Of a DNA stretch of 6,632 nucleotides, positions 1-6,005 are shown piece after piece; the stretch's first letter is position 1, and each line of letters starts with the position of its first letter. The position numbers and the translations under genes are program-made. This stretch comes from Pseudarthrobacter sp. Its GTDB lineage: Bacteria; Actinomycetota; Actinomycetes; Actinomycetales; Micrococcaceae. The notes beneath the pieces were generated by a model that was given only the letters and a program-made list of their open reading frames with translations, was not told the origin of the DNA and did no database searches. Location: positions 1 through 6,632 of the forward strand of contig JABFWC010000237.1 in NCBI GenBank assembly GCA_013362385.1. The letters are read 5' to 3'.

Positions 1-450
1 TTCGCGGACGCCGGCCTGGCGTCCGTCACCTTCCACGTCGAGGCGTCCGTGGCCCCCATCAAGCTGGCACGGGAGCTGCGCAGCCGGGGTGCGAAAGCCG
101 GGATGGCATTGCGCCCGGCCACTCCCGTGGAGCCGTACCTGGACATGCTCCCGGAACTGGACATGCTGCTCATCATGACCGTGGAGCCGGGTTTTGGCGG
201 ACAGTCCTTCCTGGATGTCACGCTGCCCAAGATCCGCCGGGCACGGGCGGCCGTGGACGGTTCCGGGACCGGCGTGGCCATCCAGGTTGACGGCGGCATC
301 ACCGAGGAAACGATCGAGCGCGCGGCGGAAGCCGGCGCCAACGTGTTCGTGGCGGGCTCGGCCGTGTACGGGGCAGACGACCCCGCCGCCGCCATCGATC
401 TGCTGCGCACCAAAGGAAGCCGGACGTTACGCGCCGCGTCGGCGGAATAA
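1..450 (+). CDS. rpe: Ribulose-phosphate 3-epimerase, C-terminal part (5' end cut by window edge)
   Basis: The enzyme interconverts D-ribulose 5-phosphate and D-xylulose 5-phosphate in the cytosolic pentose phosphate pathway. The frame is open from base 1, so the gene starts upstream. The visible 149 residues compare with about 220 in the family, so roughly 70 N-terminal residues are missing. Visible motifs, in order, are VTFHVEA with the metal-binding His (bases 25-45), the RPATPVE loop, [12 protein letters not shown] (from base 175), which is the family signature, VDGGI with the catalytic and metal-ligand Asp at 289-291, and [13 protein letters not shown] at the phosphate-binding end. The GTG at 49 is internal and is not the start. 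Its product feeds ribulose 5-phosphate to RibB further down, so its place next to the riboflavin genes makes metabolic sense. The TAA stop lies 38 nt before the riboswitch. Confidence 0.95.
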   Translation, partial: FADAGLASVTFHVEASVAPIKLARELRSRGAKAGMALRPATPVEPYLDMLPELDMLLIMTVEPGFGGQSFLDVTLPKIRRARAAVDGSGTGVAIQVDGGITEETIERAAEAGANVFVAGSAVYGADDPAAAIDLLRTKGSRTLRAASAE

Positions 451-471
451 CCGGGGGCTCCTGCCGGTTGT
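447..471 (+). terminator. Weak hairpin at the rpe stop codon
   Basis: The arms AACCGG (449-454) and CCGGTT (464-469) pair perfectly, and A447-T471 plus a T448-G470 wobble extend the stem to 8 bp around a 9-nt loop. No T-run follows. It could be a weak terminator of rpe or a transcript end protector. It also overlaps the candidate riboswitch promoter, and rpe may simply read through. This is a structural observation only. Confidence 0.25.
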
Positions 472-486
472 GGCACAATAACAACA
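471..486 (+). promoter_or_regulatory. Candidate extended -10 promoter for the riboflavin operon
   Basis: TGG at 471-473 followed by CACAAT at 474-479 fits an extended -10 element (TGN plus hexamer). The hexamer matches TATAAT at 4 of 6 positions, including the most conserved A (-11) and T (-7). With T479 at -7, transcription would start at about A486, three bases before helix P1 of the riboswitch. I see no -35 box at the right distance (around 451-456). The agreement between predicted start and P1 is the main support. Confidence 0.4.
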
Positions 487-488
487 CA

Positions 489-637
489 TACGTGCTCCGG
501 GGTCGGTGTAAGTCCGAACCGGCGGTGACAGTCCGCGACCCGCGAGCCGGTGGTTTTCCCAAGGAGGGCCCCGGCGGACGGTTGAACCGGTGGAATTCCG
601 GTACCGACAGTTAAAGTCTGGATGAGAGAAGCACGTA
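489..637 (+). ncRNA. FMN riboswitch aptamer (RFN element)
   Basis: The aptamer binds flavin mononucleotide and normally reduces expression of downstream riboflavin genes. The closing helix P1 is a perfect 8-bp pairing of TACGTGCT (489-496) with AGCACGTA (630-637). Inside it lie the expected conserved segments. P2 is GGTCGG...CCGAACC (501-520), P3 is GGCGGTGACAGTCCGCGA (521-538), and P4 has the arms GCCGG (546-550) and CCGGC (571-575). P5 is ACCGGTGGAATTCCGGT (586-602), and the hallmark P6 and junction is GACAGTTAAAGTCTGGATG (607-624 region), followed by AGAGAAGC. All five arms and the 3' junction are present, so the aptamer looks intact. It precedes ribD by 184 nt. How binding is coupled to expression is not obvious, since no classic hairpin with a U-tract follows. 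Confidence 0.96.
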
Positions 638-648
638 CAGCTGTATCT

Positions 649-667
649 GCGGGCCTTTGGGTCCCGC
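649..667 (+). promoter_or_regulatory. GC-rich hairpin just after the FMN aptamer
   Basis: GCGGGCC (649-655) pairs with GGTCCCGC (660-667) with one bulged T, closing a 4-nt TTTG loop. It starts 12 nt after P1. It has no T-run behind it, so it is not a classic intrinsic terminator, but actinobacterial terminators often lack a U-tract. It may be part of the riboswitch expression platform. That role is inferred from position only. Confidence 0.35.
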
Positions 668-670
668 GGC

Positions 671-747
671 GTTCTGCTGTCGTATCCCCGGAGCCATCGC
701 GGTTCGACAGGGAAGGAACGACACGGATGAACCCCCAGCGATGGCTC
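671..747 (+). promoter_or_regulatory. Two competing helices in the ribD leader (possible expression platform)
   Basis: Helix B pairs GAGCCATCGC (691-700) perfectly with GCGATGGCTC (738-747). Across a 4-nt bulge it continues as GGTTC (701-705) with GAACC (729-733). It leaves the purine-rich ribosome binding site at 711-717 in the apical loop. Helix A pairs CTGTCG (677-682) with CGACAG (705-710) and GTTC (671-674) with GAAC (716-719), which would enclose the same binding site. A and B share base 705, and each has an arm in or across the other's loop, so they should exclude one another. This would suit a translational on/off switch of the leader ORF and thereby ribD. The pairings are seen directly; their role is inference. 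Confidence 0.35.
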
Positions 748-825
748 TTTAACGCCGAAAGTCCTGCTGCTTCGATGGCAGGCACACGTCCCGGACCCAC
801 GCAATCAGTACTGGTTGCCGCATGA
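727..825 (+). CDS. Possible 32-residue leader peptide translationally coupled to ribD
   Basis: An ATG at 727 follows a purine-rich Shine-Dalgarno sequence (GGAAGGA, 711-717) by 9 nt. It opens a 32-codon frame, beginning MNPQRWLF and ending SVLVAA, whose TGA (823-825) overlaps the ribD ATG (822-824) as ATGA. The ribD start has no binding site of its own, and this overlap is the same device used at other joints in this operon, so ribosomes finishing here could re-initiate on ribD. Against a functional protein, only about half of the codons end in G or C, far below the neighbouring genes, and I recognise no family. It is more likely a coupling or regulatory ORF than a peptide with its own job. 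It could also be chance. Confidence 0.4.
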   Translation: MNPQRWLFNAESPAASMAGTRPGPTQSVLVAA

Positions 826-2018
826 CCGGCACCATGGGGCTGCAACCCGCGGCCGGTGTGGTCACCGCCTTCAGCCCGGACGAGACCCGGGCCATGGAAG
901 CCGCCCTCAAGGCCGCCCTCAACGGCCCGCGCGGCGCAAATCCGCTGGTCGGCGCCGTGGTCATTGATCCCGACGGCAGGCAACTGGTCACCGGCTACCA
1001 CCGCGGTGCCGGCACCGCACACGCCGAGGCCGACGCAATCGCCCAGGCGGCCGCCGTCGGCCTGGACCTGTCCGGCTGCACCATGATGGTCACCCTGGAG
1101 CCCTGCGACCACGTGGGCCGCACCGGGCCCTGCACGGAAGCGATCATCGCTGCCGGAATCACGGACGTGGTGTATGCCGTGGACGATCCCCATGACCCCG
1201 CCGCCGGTGGCGCGGCCACCCTGCGCGCGGCCGGTGTGCGGGTACGCAGCGGGCTCGGGGCCGACGAAGCCCTGGACCTGAACCGGCAGTGGTTCGAGGC
1301 CGTGGAGGCCAGGCGCCCCTTCGTCACGCTCCATATCGCCCAGACCCTCGACGCGCGGATCGCCGCCGAGGACGGCACCAGCCAATGGATTTCCAGCCCT
1401 GAGTCGCTCGCGGACAACCACGCCATCCGCAGCCGCATCGACGCCATCCTCGTGGGCACCCAGACCGTGCTGGTGGACAACCCCCGCCTTACAGCCCGGA
1501 CCCCCTCCGGGCAGCCTGCCACCAGCCAGCCCGTGCGGGCGGTGATGGGGCTTCGCGAGGTCCCCGCCGACGCTGCCATCCTCGGCGATGACGGGCTTGC
1601 CGTCCACCTCCCCACCCGGGACCCGCACGAAGCATTGTCGATGCTGTACGCCTCTGGCATCCGCCACGTCATGGTGGAAGGCGGCTCCCGGATCCTCAGC
1701 TCGTTCCTGTCAGCCGGGCTCGTGGACGAGCTGATCGTCTACCTGGCGCCCACCCTCCTTGGTTCCGGCACGCCGGCGCTGAACGGGCTGGGCATCACGA
1801 GCCTGCCGGACGCCCAGCAGTGGGAATGGGACGCATCCGATGGCGGTCCCGTCCGCACACTCGGGCGGGACCTTCGGCTCCACCTGAGACCGCAACGAAG
1901 GGTTGCCCTGGATCCGATCCCCTCGGACCCGCAGCCGGAACCATACGGCACAGACCCACAACCGACAGACCCACAACCGTCCCGGACAGCCGCGGATCAA
2001 GCCCAGGGAGGCTACTGA
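822..2018 (+). CDS. ribD: Bifunctional riboflavin deaminase/reductase RibD
   Basis: RibD deaminates the pyrimidine made from GTP by RibA and then reduces its ribosyl side chain with NADPH, the second and third steps of the pyrimidine branch. The N-terminal deaminase domain (about residues 18-160) shows the zinc ligands His67 in HAEAD, Cys95 in [11 protein letters not shown] and Cys104 in GPCTEAI. The reductase domain (about 165-355) shows [36 protein letters not shown] and [10 protein letters not shown]. The usual Lys of the reductase motif (LKxAxSLDG) reads His171 here. The protein has 398 residues, compared with about 360-370 in the family. The excess is mainly a low-complexity tail with three [S/T]DPQP units (residues 368-372, 377-381 and 382-386). 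The ATG at 822 is the first possible start after an in-frame stop at 750. It lacks a Shine-Dalgarno sequence but overlaps the stop of the leader ORF. Later starts (834, 858) have no better site. The TGA overlaps the ribE ATG by 1 nt. Confidence 0.95.
   Translation: MTGTMGLQPAAGVVTAFSPDETRAMEAALKAALNGPRGANPLVGAVVIDPDGRQLVTGYHRGAGTAHAEADAIAQAAAVGLDLSGCTMMVTLEPCDHVGRTGPCTEAIIAAGITDVVYAVDDPHDPAAGGAATLRAAGVRVRSGLGADEALDLNRQWFEAVEARRPFVTLHIAQTLDARIAAEDGTSQWISSPESLADNHAIRSRIDAILVGTQTVLVDNPRLTARTPSGQPATSQPVRAVMGLREVPADAAILGDDGLAVHLPTRDPHEALSMLYASGIRHVMVEGGSRILSSFLSAGLVDELIVYLAPTLLGSGTPALNGLGITSLPDAQQWEWDASDGGPVRTLGRDLRLHLRPQRRVALDPIPSDPQPEPYGTDPQPTDPQPSRTAADQAQGGY
1950..1979 (+). repeat. Exact 15-bp tandem duplication in the ribD tail
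   Basis: The 15-mer ACAGACCCACAACCG occurs at 1950-1964 and again, base for base, at 1965-1979. It is in frame and encodes TDPQP twice. A related, diverged unit encoding SDPQP lies at 1923-1937. The copies use CCA and CAA codons that are uncommon in the rest of the gene. Replication slippage is the simplest origin. It lies outside the catalytic domains. Confidence 0.9.
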
Positions 2019-2677
2019 TGTTCACCGGAATTATCGCCGAACAAGGGCACGTGCTGTCCATCGAGCGCGACGGGGACAGCAGTGCCACCGTCCGGCTGCA
2101 CGCACCCGGCACCACCGAGGGCCTGGCCCTGGGCGGTTCGATTGCCGTCAACGGCGTCTGCCTGACGGCAACCGACATCGACGGCAAGGAGTTCAGCGTC
2201 GATGTCATGGGCGAGACCCTGGTCCGCAGCACCATCGGAGAGCTGGCCCCCGGCGACGCCGTCAACCTGGAGCGCTGCGTTCCTGCCGGCGGCCGGCTCG
2301 ACGGCCACGTCGTCCAGGGCCACGTGGACGGCGTCGGCCTCCTGCTCGAACGCGAGCCCCAGGGCAACTGGGAGCGGCTCCGTTTCGGCGTCCCCGGCAA
2401 CCTTGCCCGCTACATCGCCGAAAAGGGCTCGATCGCCATCGACGGTGTCTCCCTCACGGTGACCGCGGTCAGCCCCGCCGCCGAACCCGAACCCTGGTTC
2501 GAGGTCGGCCTGATCCCCACCACGCTGGCCGAAACCGGCCTGGGCTCCAAGACCACCGGCGGCCGGGTGAACCTGGAGGTCGATGTGCTGGCCAAGTACA
2601 CCGAACGCCTGCTCGCGTTCGCCGGACCCCGCCCTGCTGTTACCGGCGAAGCCGCAACTTCAGGAGGTGCCCGGTGA
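2018..2677 (+). CDS. ribE: Riboflavin synthase (alpha chain type)
   Basis: The enzyme dismutates two molecules of 6,7-dimethyl-8-ribityllumazine, made by RibH, to riboflavin plus the pyrimidine precursor, which is recycled. It is called ribC in some species. The 219 residues match the usual length of about 200-220, with the two tandem lumazine-binding barrels visible. The first holds the start motif [17 protein letters not shown] and GETLVRSTI. The second begins at [14 protein letters not shown] and holds [20 protein letters not shown] and the C-terminal helix LAKYTERLL, which supports trimer formation. The start ATG at 2018 overlaps the ribD stop (TGATG) and has the site AGGGAG at 2005-2010, 7 nt away. 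A longer open frame from 1820 only overlaps ribD and lacks the family motif. The last 15 or so residues are a loose tail, and the stop overlaps the ribB start. Confidence 0.96.
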   Translation: MFTGIIAEQGHVLSIERDGDSSATVRLHAPGTTEGLALGGSIAVNGVCLTATDIDGKEFSVDVMGETLVRSTIGELAPGDAVNLERCVPAGGRLDGHVVQGHVDGVGLLLEREPQGNWERLRFGVPGNLARYIAEKGSIAIDGVSLTVTAVSPAAEPEPWFEVGLIPTTLAETGLGSKTTGGRVNLEVDVLAKYTERLLAFAGPRPAVTGEAATSGGAR

Positions 2678-3402
2678 ACGCCGCCGTACGGACTGAAACA
2701 CCCCGGGCCGGAGAGCCGGCTGCGGTTGCTCCCGCGCGCGCCCTGGACAGCATTAAAGACGCCGTTCGCGCCCTGGCCGCCGGCCGGCCGGTGCTCGTGG
2801 TGGACAACGAGGACCGGGAAAACGAAGGTGACATCATCTTCGCGGCCCAGCACGCCACCCCGGCGCTGATGGGCTGGACCATTCGTTACAGCTCCGGCGT
2901 CATCTGCGTCCCGCTGCCGGGCGAACGCGCCGATGCGCTGGCGCTGCCCCCGATGGTGGCCGTGAACGAGGACGCCAAGGGAACCGCGTACACCGTCTCC
3001 TGCGACGCCGCCATCGGCGTCAGCACCGGCATCTCCGCCACGGACCGGGCCCTCACGGCCAGGATCCTCGCCGACCCGCAGGCAGTGCCCGCCTCGATCA
3101 CCCGCCCGGGGCATATTTTCCCGCTCCGTGCCGTTGACGGAGGTGTGCGCGAACGCCAGGGCCACACCGAGGCCGCGGTGGACCTTTGCCGCCTCGCAGG
3201 ACTGGAACCTGTCGGGGTGATCGCCGAAGTGGTCTATGACGACGGTGAGATGATGCGCCTGGACGGCCTGCGTTCGTTCGCAGCTGAACATGGGTGCCCA
3301 CTGATCTCGATTGAGGACCTCGTGGCGTATCTTGAAGCCGGGGCCGGGGGAGCCCCGGAAGATGCCCGGCTGACGCCGGGCGGAGAGAAGGAGAAGCGAT
3401 GA
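2674..3402 (+). CDS. ribB: 3,4-dihydroxy-2-butanone 4-phosphate synthase
   Basis: RibB cleaves ribulose 5-phosphate to formate and the four-carbon phosphate that RibH condenses with the pyrimidine. The 242 residues include an N-terminal extension of about 20 residues before the domain begins near ALDSIKDAV. Visible motifs are the acidic active-site loop [13 protein letters not shown] (43-55), [27 protein letters not shown] with the metal-binding His164, and GEMMRL. The second position of the loop is Asn45, where many relatives have Asp; I believe this is a tolerated variant but could not check. The start is the GTG at 2674, which overlaps the ribE TGA as GTGA and has a perfect AGGAGG at 2662-2667, 6 nt away. 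In many actinobacteria, including Mycobacterium tuberculosis, this domain is fused to GTP cyclohydrolase II. Here the protein stops and the cyclohydrolase is a separate gene overlapping as ATGA. Confidence 0.95.
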   Translation: MNAAVRTETPRAGEPAAVAPARALDSIKDAVRALAAGRPVLVVDNEDRENEGDIIFAAQHATPALMGWTIRYSSGVICVPLPGERADALALPPMVAVNEDAKGTAYTVSCDAAIGVSTGISATDRALTARILADPQAVPASITRPGHIFPLRAVDGGVRERQGHTEAAVDLCRLAGLEPVGVIAEVVYDDGEMMRLDGLRSFAAEHGCPLISIEDLVAYLEAGAGGAPEDARLTPGGEKEKR

Positions 3403-4130
3403 CGGCATCGGCAGCCAACGACGACAGCCACCAGGACGGCCACCGGAAACACCACGCGGTATCCGGCGGCGCGCCCTATCCCGTCAGTGGAGGGCCCGTA
3501 GTGCAGCTGCCTACCGCCTTCGGGGATTTCGTGGCGCAGGCGTGGACCGACGTCCTGACCGGCGTGGAACACCTCGCGGTCAGCTCACCCAATCCGCCCG
3601 CGGACGGCGAGGCGCCGCTGGTCCGGCTGCACTCGGAGTGCCTCACCGGCGACGTCTTCGGTTCCTACCGGTGCGACTGCGGTGAACAGCTCGCCTTTGC
3701 CCTGGAGCTGATCCGGGACAACGGCGGCACGCTGCTCTACCTGCGGGGACAGGAAGGCCGCGGCATCGGCCTGGCCAACAAGATCAAGGCCTACGCGCTC
3801 CAGGAAGCCGGCTTCGACACCGTCGAGGCAAACGAGCAGCTGGGCCTGCCCGTGGACGCCAGGTGCTACAAGGCCGCCGCCCAGATCCTCGCCGAGATGG
3901 GACTGCACGAGGTGCGGCTGCTGAGCAACAACCCGGACAAGCAGAACAGGCTGGCCAAGGCAGGGGTCAGGGTCGTGGAAATGGTTCCCACCGAGGTCCC
4001 GTCCCGCGAGCAGAACATCCGGTACCTGCGCACCAAGAAGGACCGCATGGAGCACAGGCTCCTGCTGGACACCCAGGCGGCCCCGGTGCCCGTGTCCACC
4101 CCGGATACTTTCGACCACGAACAAGACTGA
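3399..4130 (+). CDS. ribA: GTP cyclohydrolase II
   Basis: RibA opens the imidazole ring of GTP, releasing formate and pyrophosphate, which is the first step of the pyrimidine branch. The three zinc-binding cysteines are Cys81, Cys92 and Cys94 in [18 protein letters not shown]. The substrate motif [11 protein letters not shown] (115-125), [16 protein letters not shown] and LLSNNPDK follow in the family order. The protein has 243 residues, against about 196 for E. coli RibA. The surplus is a polar, His/Asp/Ser/Gly-rich N-terminus of about 34 residues and a short tail. The ATG at 3399 overlaps the ribB stop (ATGA) and has AAGGAG at 3388-3393, 5 nt away, so I choose it. A second in-frame start, GTG at 3501, also has a good site (GGAGGG, 3489-3494, 6 nt) and would give a 209-residue protein starting right at the domain edge. 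Both may be used. Confidence 0.95.
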   Translation: MTASAANDDSHQDGHRKHHAVSGGAPYPVSGGPVVQLPTAFGDFVAQAWTDVLTGVEHLAVSSPNPPADGEAPLVRLHSECLTGDVFGSYRCDCGEQLAFALELIRDNGGTLLYLRGQEGRGIGLANKIKAYALQEAGFDTVEANEQLGLPVDARCYKAAAQILAEMGLHEVRLLSNNPDKQNRLAKAGVRVVEMVPTEVPSREQNIRYLRTKKDRMEHRLLLDTQAAPVPVSTPDTFDHEQD

Positions 4131-4148
4131 ACGGAACACAAGACACCC

Positions 4149-4637
4149 ATGAGCGGACACGGCGCCCCCGACATCGACCTCACCACCCTCAACCCCGCCG
4201 AAACGTCGCAGCTGAAGCTGGCGATCGTCGCGGCCAGCTGGCATACCCAGATAATGGACGGCCTCCTGGACGGCGCACTGCGTGCGGCCAAGGACGCCGG
4301 CATCGCCGAGCCCACCGTCCTGCGCGTCCCCGGAAGCTTCGAGCTTCCCGTCGCCGCCGCGCGGCTGGCCCCGCACTTCGACGCCGTGGTGGCCCTCGGC
4401 GTCGTGATCCGGGGCGGCACGCCCCACTTTGACTACGTCTGCCAGGCCGCGACGTCGGGTCTCACCGACGTCAGCGTCCGCACCGGCGTCCCGGTGGGCT
4501 TTGGCGTCCTCACCTGCGACAACGAGCAGCAGGGCCTGGACCGCGCGGGCCTGCCCGGCTCCAAGGAAGACAAGGGCCACGAGGCCGTGACCGCGGCGCT
4601 GGCCACCGCCGTCGTCCTCAAGCAGTACCGCAGCTAA
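4149..4637 (+). CDS. ribH: 6,7-dimethyl-8-ribityllumazine synthase
   Basis: RibH condenses the RibD-derived pyrimidine (after dephosphorylation) with the RibB product to form lumazine, the substrate of RibE. The 162 residues match the usual length. Visible motifs are ASWH near residue 30, whose aromatic residue stacks on the substrate, VPGSFELP (60-67), [15 protein letters not shown] (84-98) with the proton-transfer His93, and [16 protein letters not shown]. The sequence [10 protein letters not shown] before the last helix is the phosphate-side segment. Members of the family assemble as pentamers or 60-subunit shells; the sequence does not tell which. The gene follows ribA after an 18-nt gap with only a weak GGA at 4133-4135, 13 nt from the ATG, so its own initiation site is poor compared with its neighbours. 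It is the last gene before a strong hairpin and closes the riboflavin unit. Confidence 0.96.
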   Translation: MSGHGAPDIDLTTLNPAETSQLKLAIVAASWHTQIMDGLLDGALRAAKDAGIAEPTVLRVPGSFELPVAAARLAPHFDAVVALGVVIRGGTPHFDYVCQAATSGLTDVSVRTGVPVGFGVLTCDNEQQGLDRAGLPGSKEDKGHEAVTAALATAVVLKQYRS

Positions 4638-4648
4638 GCGTTCCAGCG

Positions 4649-4686
4649 GACGGGCGCGGTGTGTGTTCACTCACATCGCGCCCGTC
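4649..4686 (+). terminator. Strong U-tract-less hairpin after ribH
   Basis: GACGGGCGCGGTGTG (4649-4663) pairs with CACATCGCGCCCGTC (4672-4686) over 15 bp, with one G-T wobble and an 8-nt loop. It begins 11 nt after the ribH stop and ends 40 nt before the hisE -10 box. There is no T-run after it, as is common for actinobacterial hairpin terminators. Its place between two pathways supports a role as riboflavin operon terminator. It might instead stabilise the 3' end of the mRNA. Confidence 0.7.
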
Positions 4687-4725
4687 ATGCAAGGGGCCGG
4701 GAAGCGCCCCCGCGGCCATACCAAG

Positions 4726-4741
4726 TAGGCTGGAGGGCGTG
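4726..4741 (+). promoter_or_regulatory. -10 box of a probable leaderless hisE promoter
   Basis: TAGGCT at 4726-4731 fits the TANNNT -10 consensus of actinobacterial housekeeping promoters. With T4731 at -7, transcription would start at 4738 or 4739, on or beside the GTG start codon of hisE. The arrangement is typical of leaderless genes in this phylum. No -35 box matching TTGACA is seen about 17 nt upstream. GGAGGG at 4732-4737 looks like a ribosome binding site but lies only 1 nt from the GTG, too close for normal use. Confidence 0.6.
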
Positions 4742-5002
4742 AAGAATTTCGAGACGCTGTTCGCTGAGCTCAGCGAGAAGGCAGCCACCCGCCCGGAAGG
4801 CTCCCGCACCGTCGCTGAATTGGAGTCCGGTGTTCACGGCATCGGCAAAAAAGTCGTTGAGGAAGCAGCCGAAGTCTGGATGGCTGCCGAATATGAATCC
4901 GATGAAGCCGCGGCCGAGGAAATCTCCCAGCTGCTGTACCACCTGCAGGTTCTGATGCTCGCAAAGGGCCTCACCCTGGAAGACGTCTACAAGCATCTGT
5001 AG
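4739..5002 (+). CDS. hisE: Phosphoribosyl-ATP pyrophosphatase
   Basis: HisE hydrolyses phosphoribosyl-ATP to phosphoribosyl-AMP and pyrophosphate, the second step of histidine synthesis, acting on the product of HisG. At 87 residues it is the stand-alone form, close to the usual length of about 90 and not fused to HisI. The MazG-like helical fold is shown by [17 protein letters not shown], whose Glu41, Glu42 and Glu45 are magnesium ligands, and by the second acidic helix [16 protein letters not shown] start it at GTG 4739 (KNFETLF follows), since no other in-frame start lies before residue 24 except upstream codons inside the terminator region (GTG at 4661), which would add residues unlike the family. 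The start sits at the predicted transcription start, so translation is probably leaderless. It begins the histidine unit of this window. Confidence 0.94.
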   Translation: MKNFETLFAELSEKAATRPEGSRTVAELESGVHGIGKKVVEEAAEVWMAAEYESDEAAAEEISQLLYHLQVLMLAKGLTLEDVYKHL

Positions 5003-5085
5003 CCACCGGTCCGGCGCAATTGCCGCCGGGCCCGCTGTGGCCTGCATTGCCTGACACCTAGACCTTCCATCAAGAAAGATTTTCC
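5003..5085 (+). other. hisE-hisG spacer with a small imperfect inverted repeat
   Basis: CCGGC (5011-5015) and GCCGG (5025-5029) flank the palindrome GCAATTGC, giving an imperfect stem without a U-tract. The 83-nt gap is long for genes in one operon. I found no convincing -35/-10 pair for a separate hisG promoter. The only ribosome-binding candidate before hisG is a weak AGAAAG near 5073-5078. Confidence 0.3.
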
Positions 5086-5946
5086 ATGCTGCGCGTAGCC
5101 GTCCCCAACAAGGGCTCCCTCTCCGAAGCCGCCTCTGCCATGCTCTCCGAAGCCGGATACCGCCAGCGGCGGGACAGCCGCGAGCTGGTCATGGTGGACC
5201 CCGACAACGACATCGAGTTCTTCTTCCTGCGCCCCCGCGACATCGCCGTGTATGTCGGGCAGGGAACGCTCGACGTCGGCATCACCGGCCGCGACCTGCT
5301 GCTGGATGCCGAGGTGGAAGCCGAAGAGCTGCTTCCGCTGGGGTTCGCCGCCTCCACCTTCCGCTTCGCCGGTCCGGTGGGGAACTTCAGCTCCGCCGCC
5401 GAACTCGAAGGCAAGCGCCTGGCCACCAGCTACGACGGCCTGCTGCGCACCTACCTCGCCGAACGCGGCATCAACGCCAAGGTGGTCCGGCTGGACGGCG
5501 CCGTGGAATCCTCCGTCCGCCTCGGCGTCGCGGATGCCATCGCCGACGTCGTGGAAACCGGCAACACGCTCAAGGCGGCCGGGATGGAAATCTTCGGCGA
5601 CCCGATCCTCAAATCCGAGGCCGTCCTGATCCGGCGCACCGGCAGCGGCGGCGCGGCAAACGGCACCGCCAAGGAGATCGACGTCCTGATCCGCCGCCTC
5701 CAGGGCGTCCTCGTGGCCCGCCAGTACGTCCTGATGGACTACGACATCCGCAAGGAACTCGTGGAGAAGGCCGCCGGCCTGACTCCCGGCCTGGAATCGC
5801 CCACGGTCTCCCCGCTGCGTGACTCCGACTGGGTCGCCGTCCGGTCCATGGTGCCCAAGAAGGAAACCAACCGGATCATGGATGAGCTCTACGACCTCGG
5901 CGCCCGCGCCATCCTGGTCAGCAGCATCCACGCCTGCCGCATCTGA
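5086..5946 (+). CDS. hisG: ATP phosphoribosyltransferase, long form
   Basis: HisG joins PRPP and ATP to form phosphoribosyl-ATP, the committed step of histidine synthesis. The 286 residues identify the long form, which carries a C-terminal regulatory ACT-like domain (about residues 213-286, ending SSIHACRI). It binds histidine for feedback inhibition and needs no HisZ partner. Catalytic domain marks are the start motif [25 protein letters not shown], and the PRPP-binding loop [16 protein letters not shown] (147-162). The ATG at 5086 is the family start. It has only a weak AGAAAG site about 7 nt upstream. The gene follows hisE, whose substrate it makes, and precedes hisF after 59 nt. Feedback by histidine is known for the family and is not visible in the DNA. 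Confidence 0.96.
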   Translation: MLRVAVPNKGSLSEAASAMLSEAGYRQRRDSRELVMVDPDNDIEFFFLRPRDIAVYVGQGTLDVGITGRDLLLDAEVEAEELLPLGFAASTFRFAGPVGNFSSAAELEGKRLATSYDGLLRTYLAERGINAKVVRLDGAVESSVRLGVADAIADVVETGNTLKAAGMEIFGDPILKSEAVLIRRTGSGGAANGTAKEIDVLIRRLQGVLVARQYVLMDYDIRKELVEKAAGLTPGLESPTVSPLRDSDWVAVRSMVPKKETNRIMDELYDLGARAILVSSIHACRI

Positions 5947-6005
5947 CGCCGCGCTCCGACGCCACCGACGCTTCCCACCAGCACCGCAGAATTCCAGGAG
6001 TTCCC

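Noticed and set aside
636..645. The perfect palindrome TACAGCTGTA next to P1
   Set aside because: Ten bases with no spacer is weak as an operator. Half of it belongs to P1, and no second copy occurs in the window, so I do not call it a binding site.
622..726. Upstream extension of the leader ORF to an ATG at 622
   Set aside because: That ATG lies in the conserved GGATG junction of the FMN aptamer and has no separate reason to be a start. The site at 711-717 points to the ATG at 727.
1903..2673. The ribB frame stays open for 257 codons upstream of its GTG, across the whole of ribE
   Set aside because: The translation is Arg- and Pro-rich with no family motif and lies in the shadow of ribE. 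The GTG at 2674 has a perfect binding site and an overlap with the ribE stop. Long open shadow frames are expected at this GC content.
2410..3408. A 332-codon open frame on the minus strand opposite ribE and ribB
   Set aside because: Same reasoning: it is antisense to conserved genes, with low-complexity content and no supporting start site.
3585..4670. A 361-codon open frame on the minus strand opposite ribA and ribH
   Set aside because: It covers two clearly recognised genes, has no recognisable motif, and its composition is that of a reverse-strand shadow of GC-rich codons.
5947..6005. hisG-hisF spacer checked for promoter or terminator
   Set aside because: I see no TANNNT box well placed for hisF and no stable hairpin, only the AGGAG binding site of hisF. 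Read-through from hisG is the simplest view.
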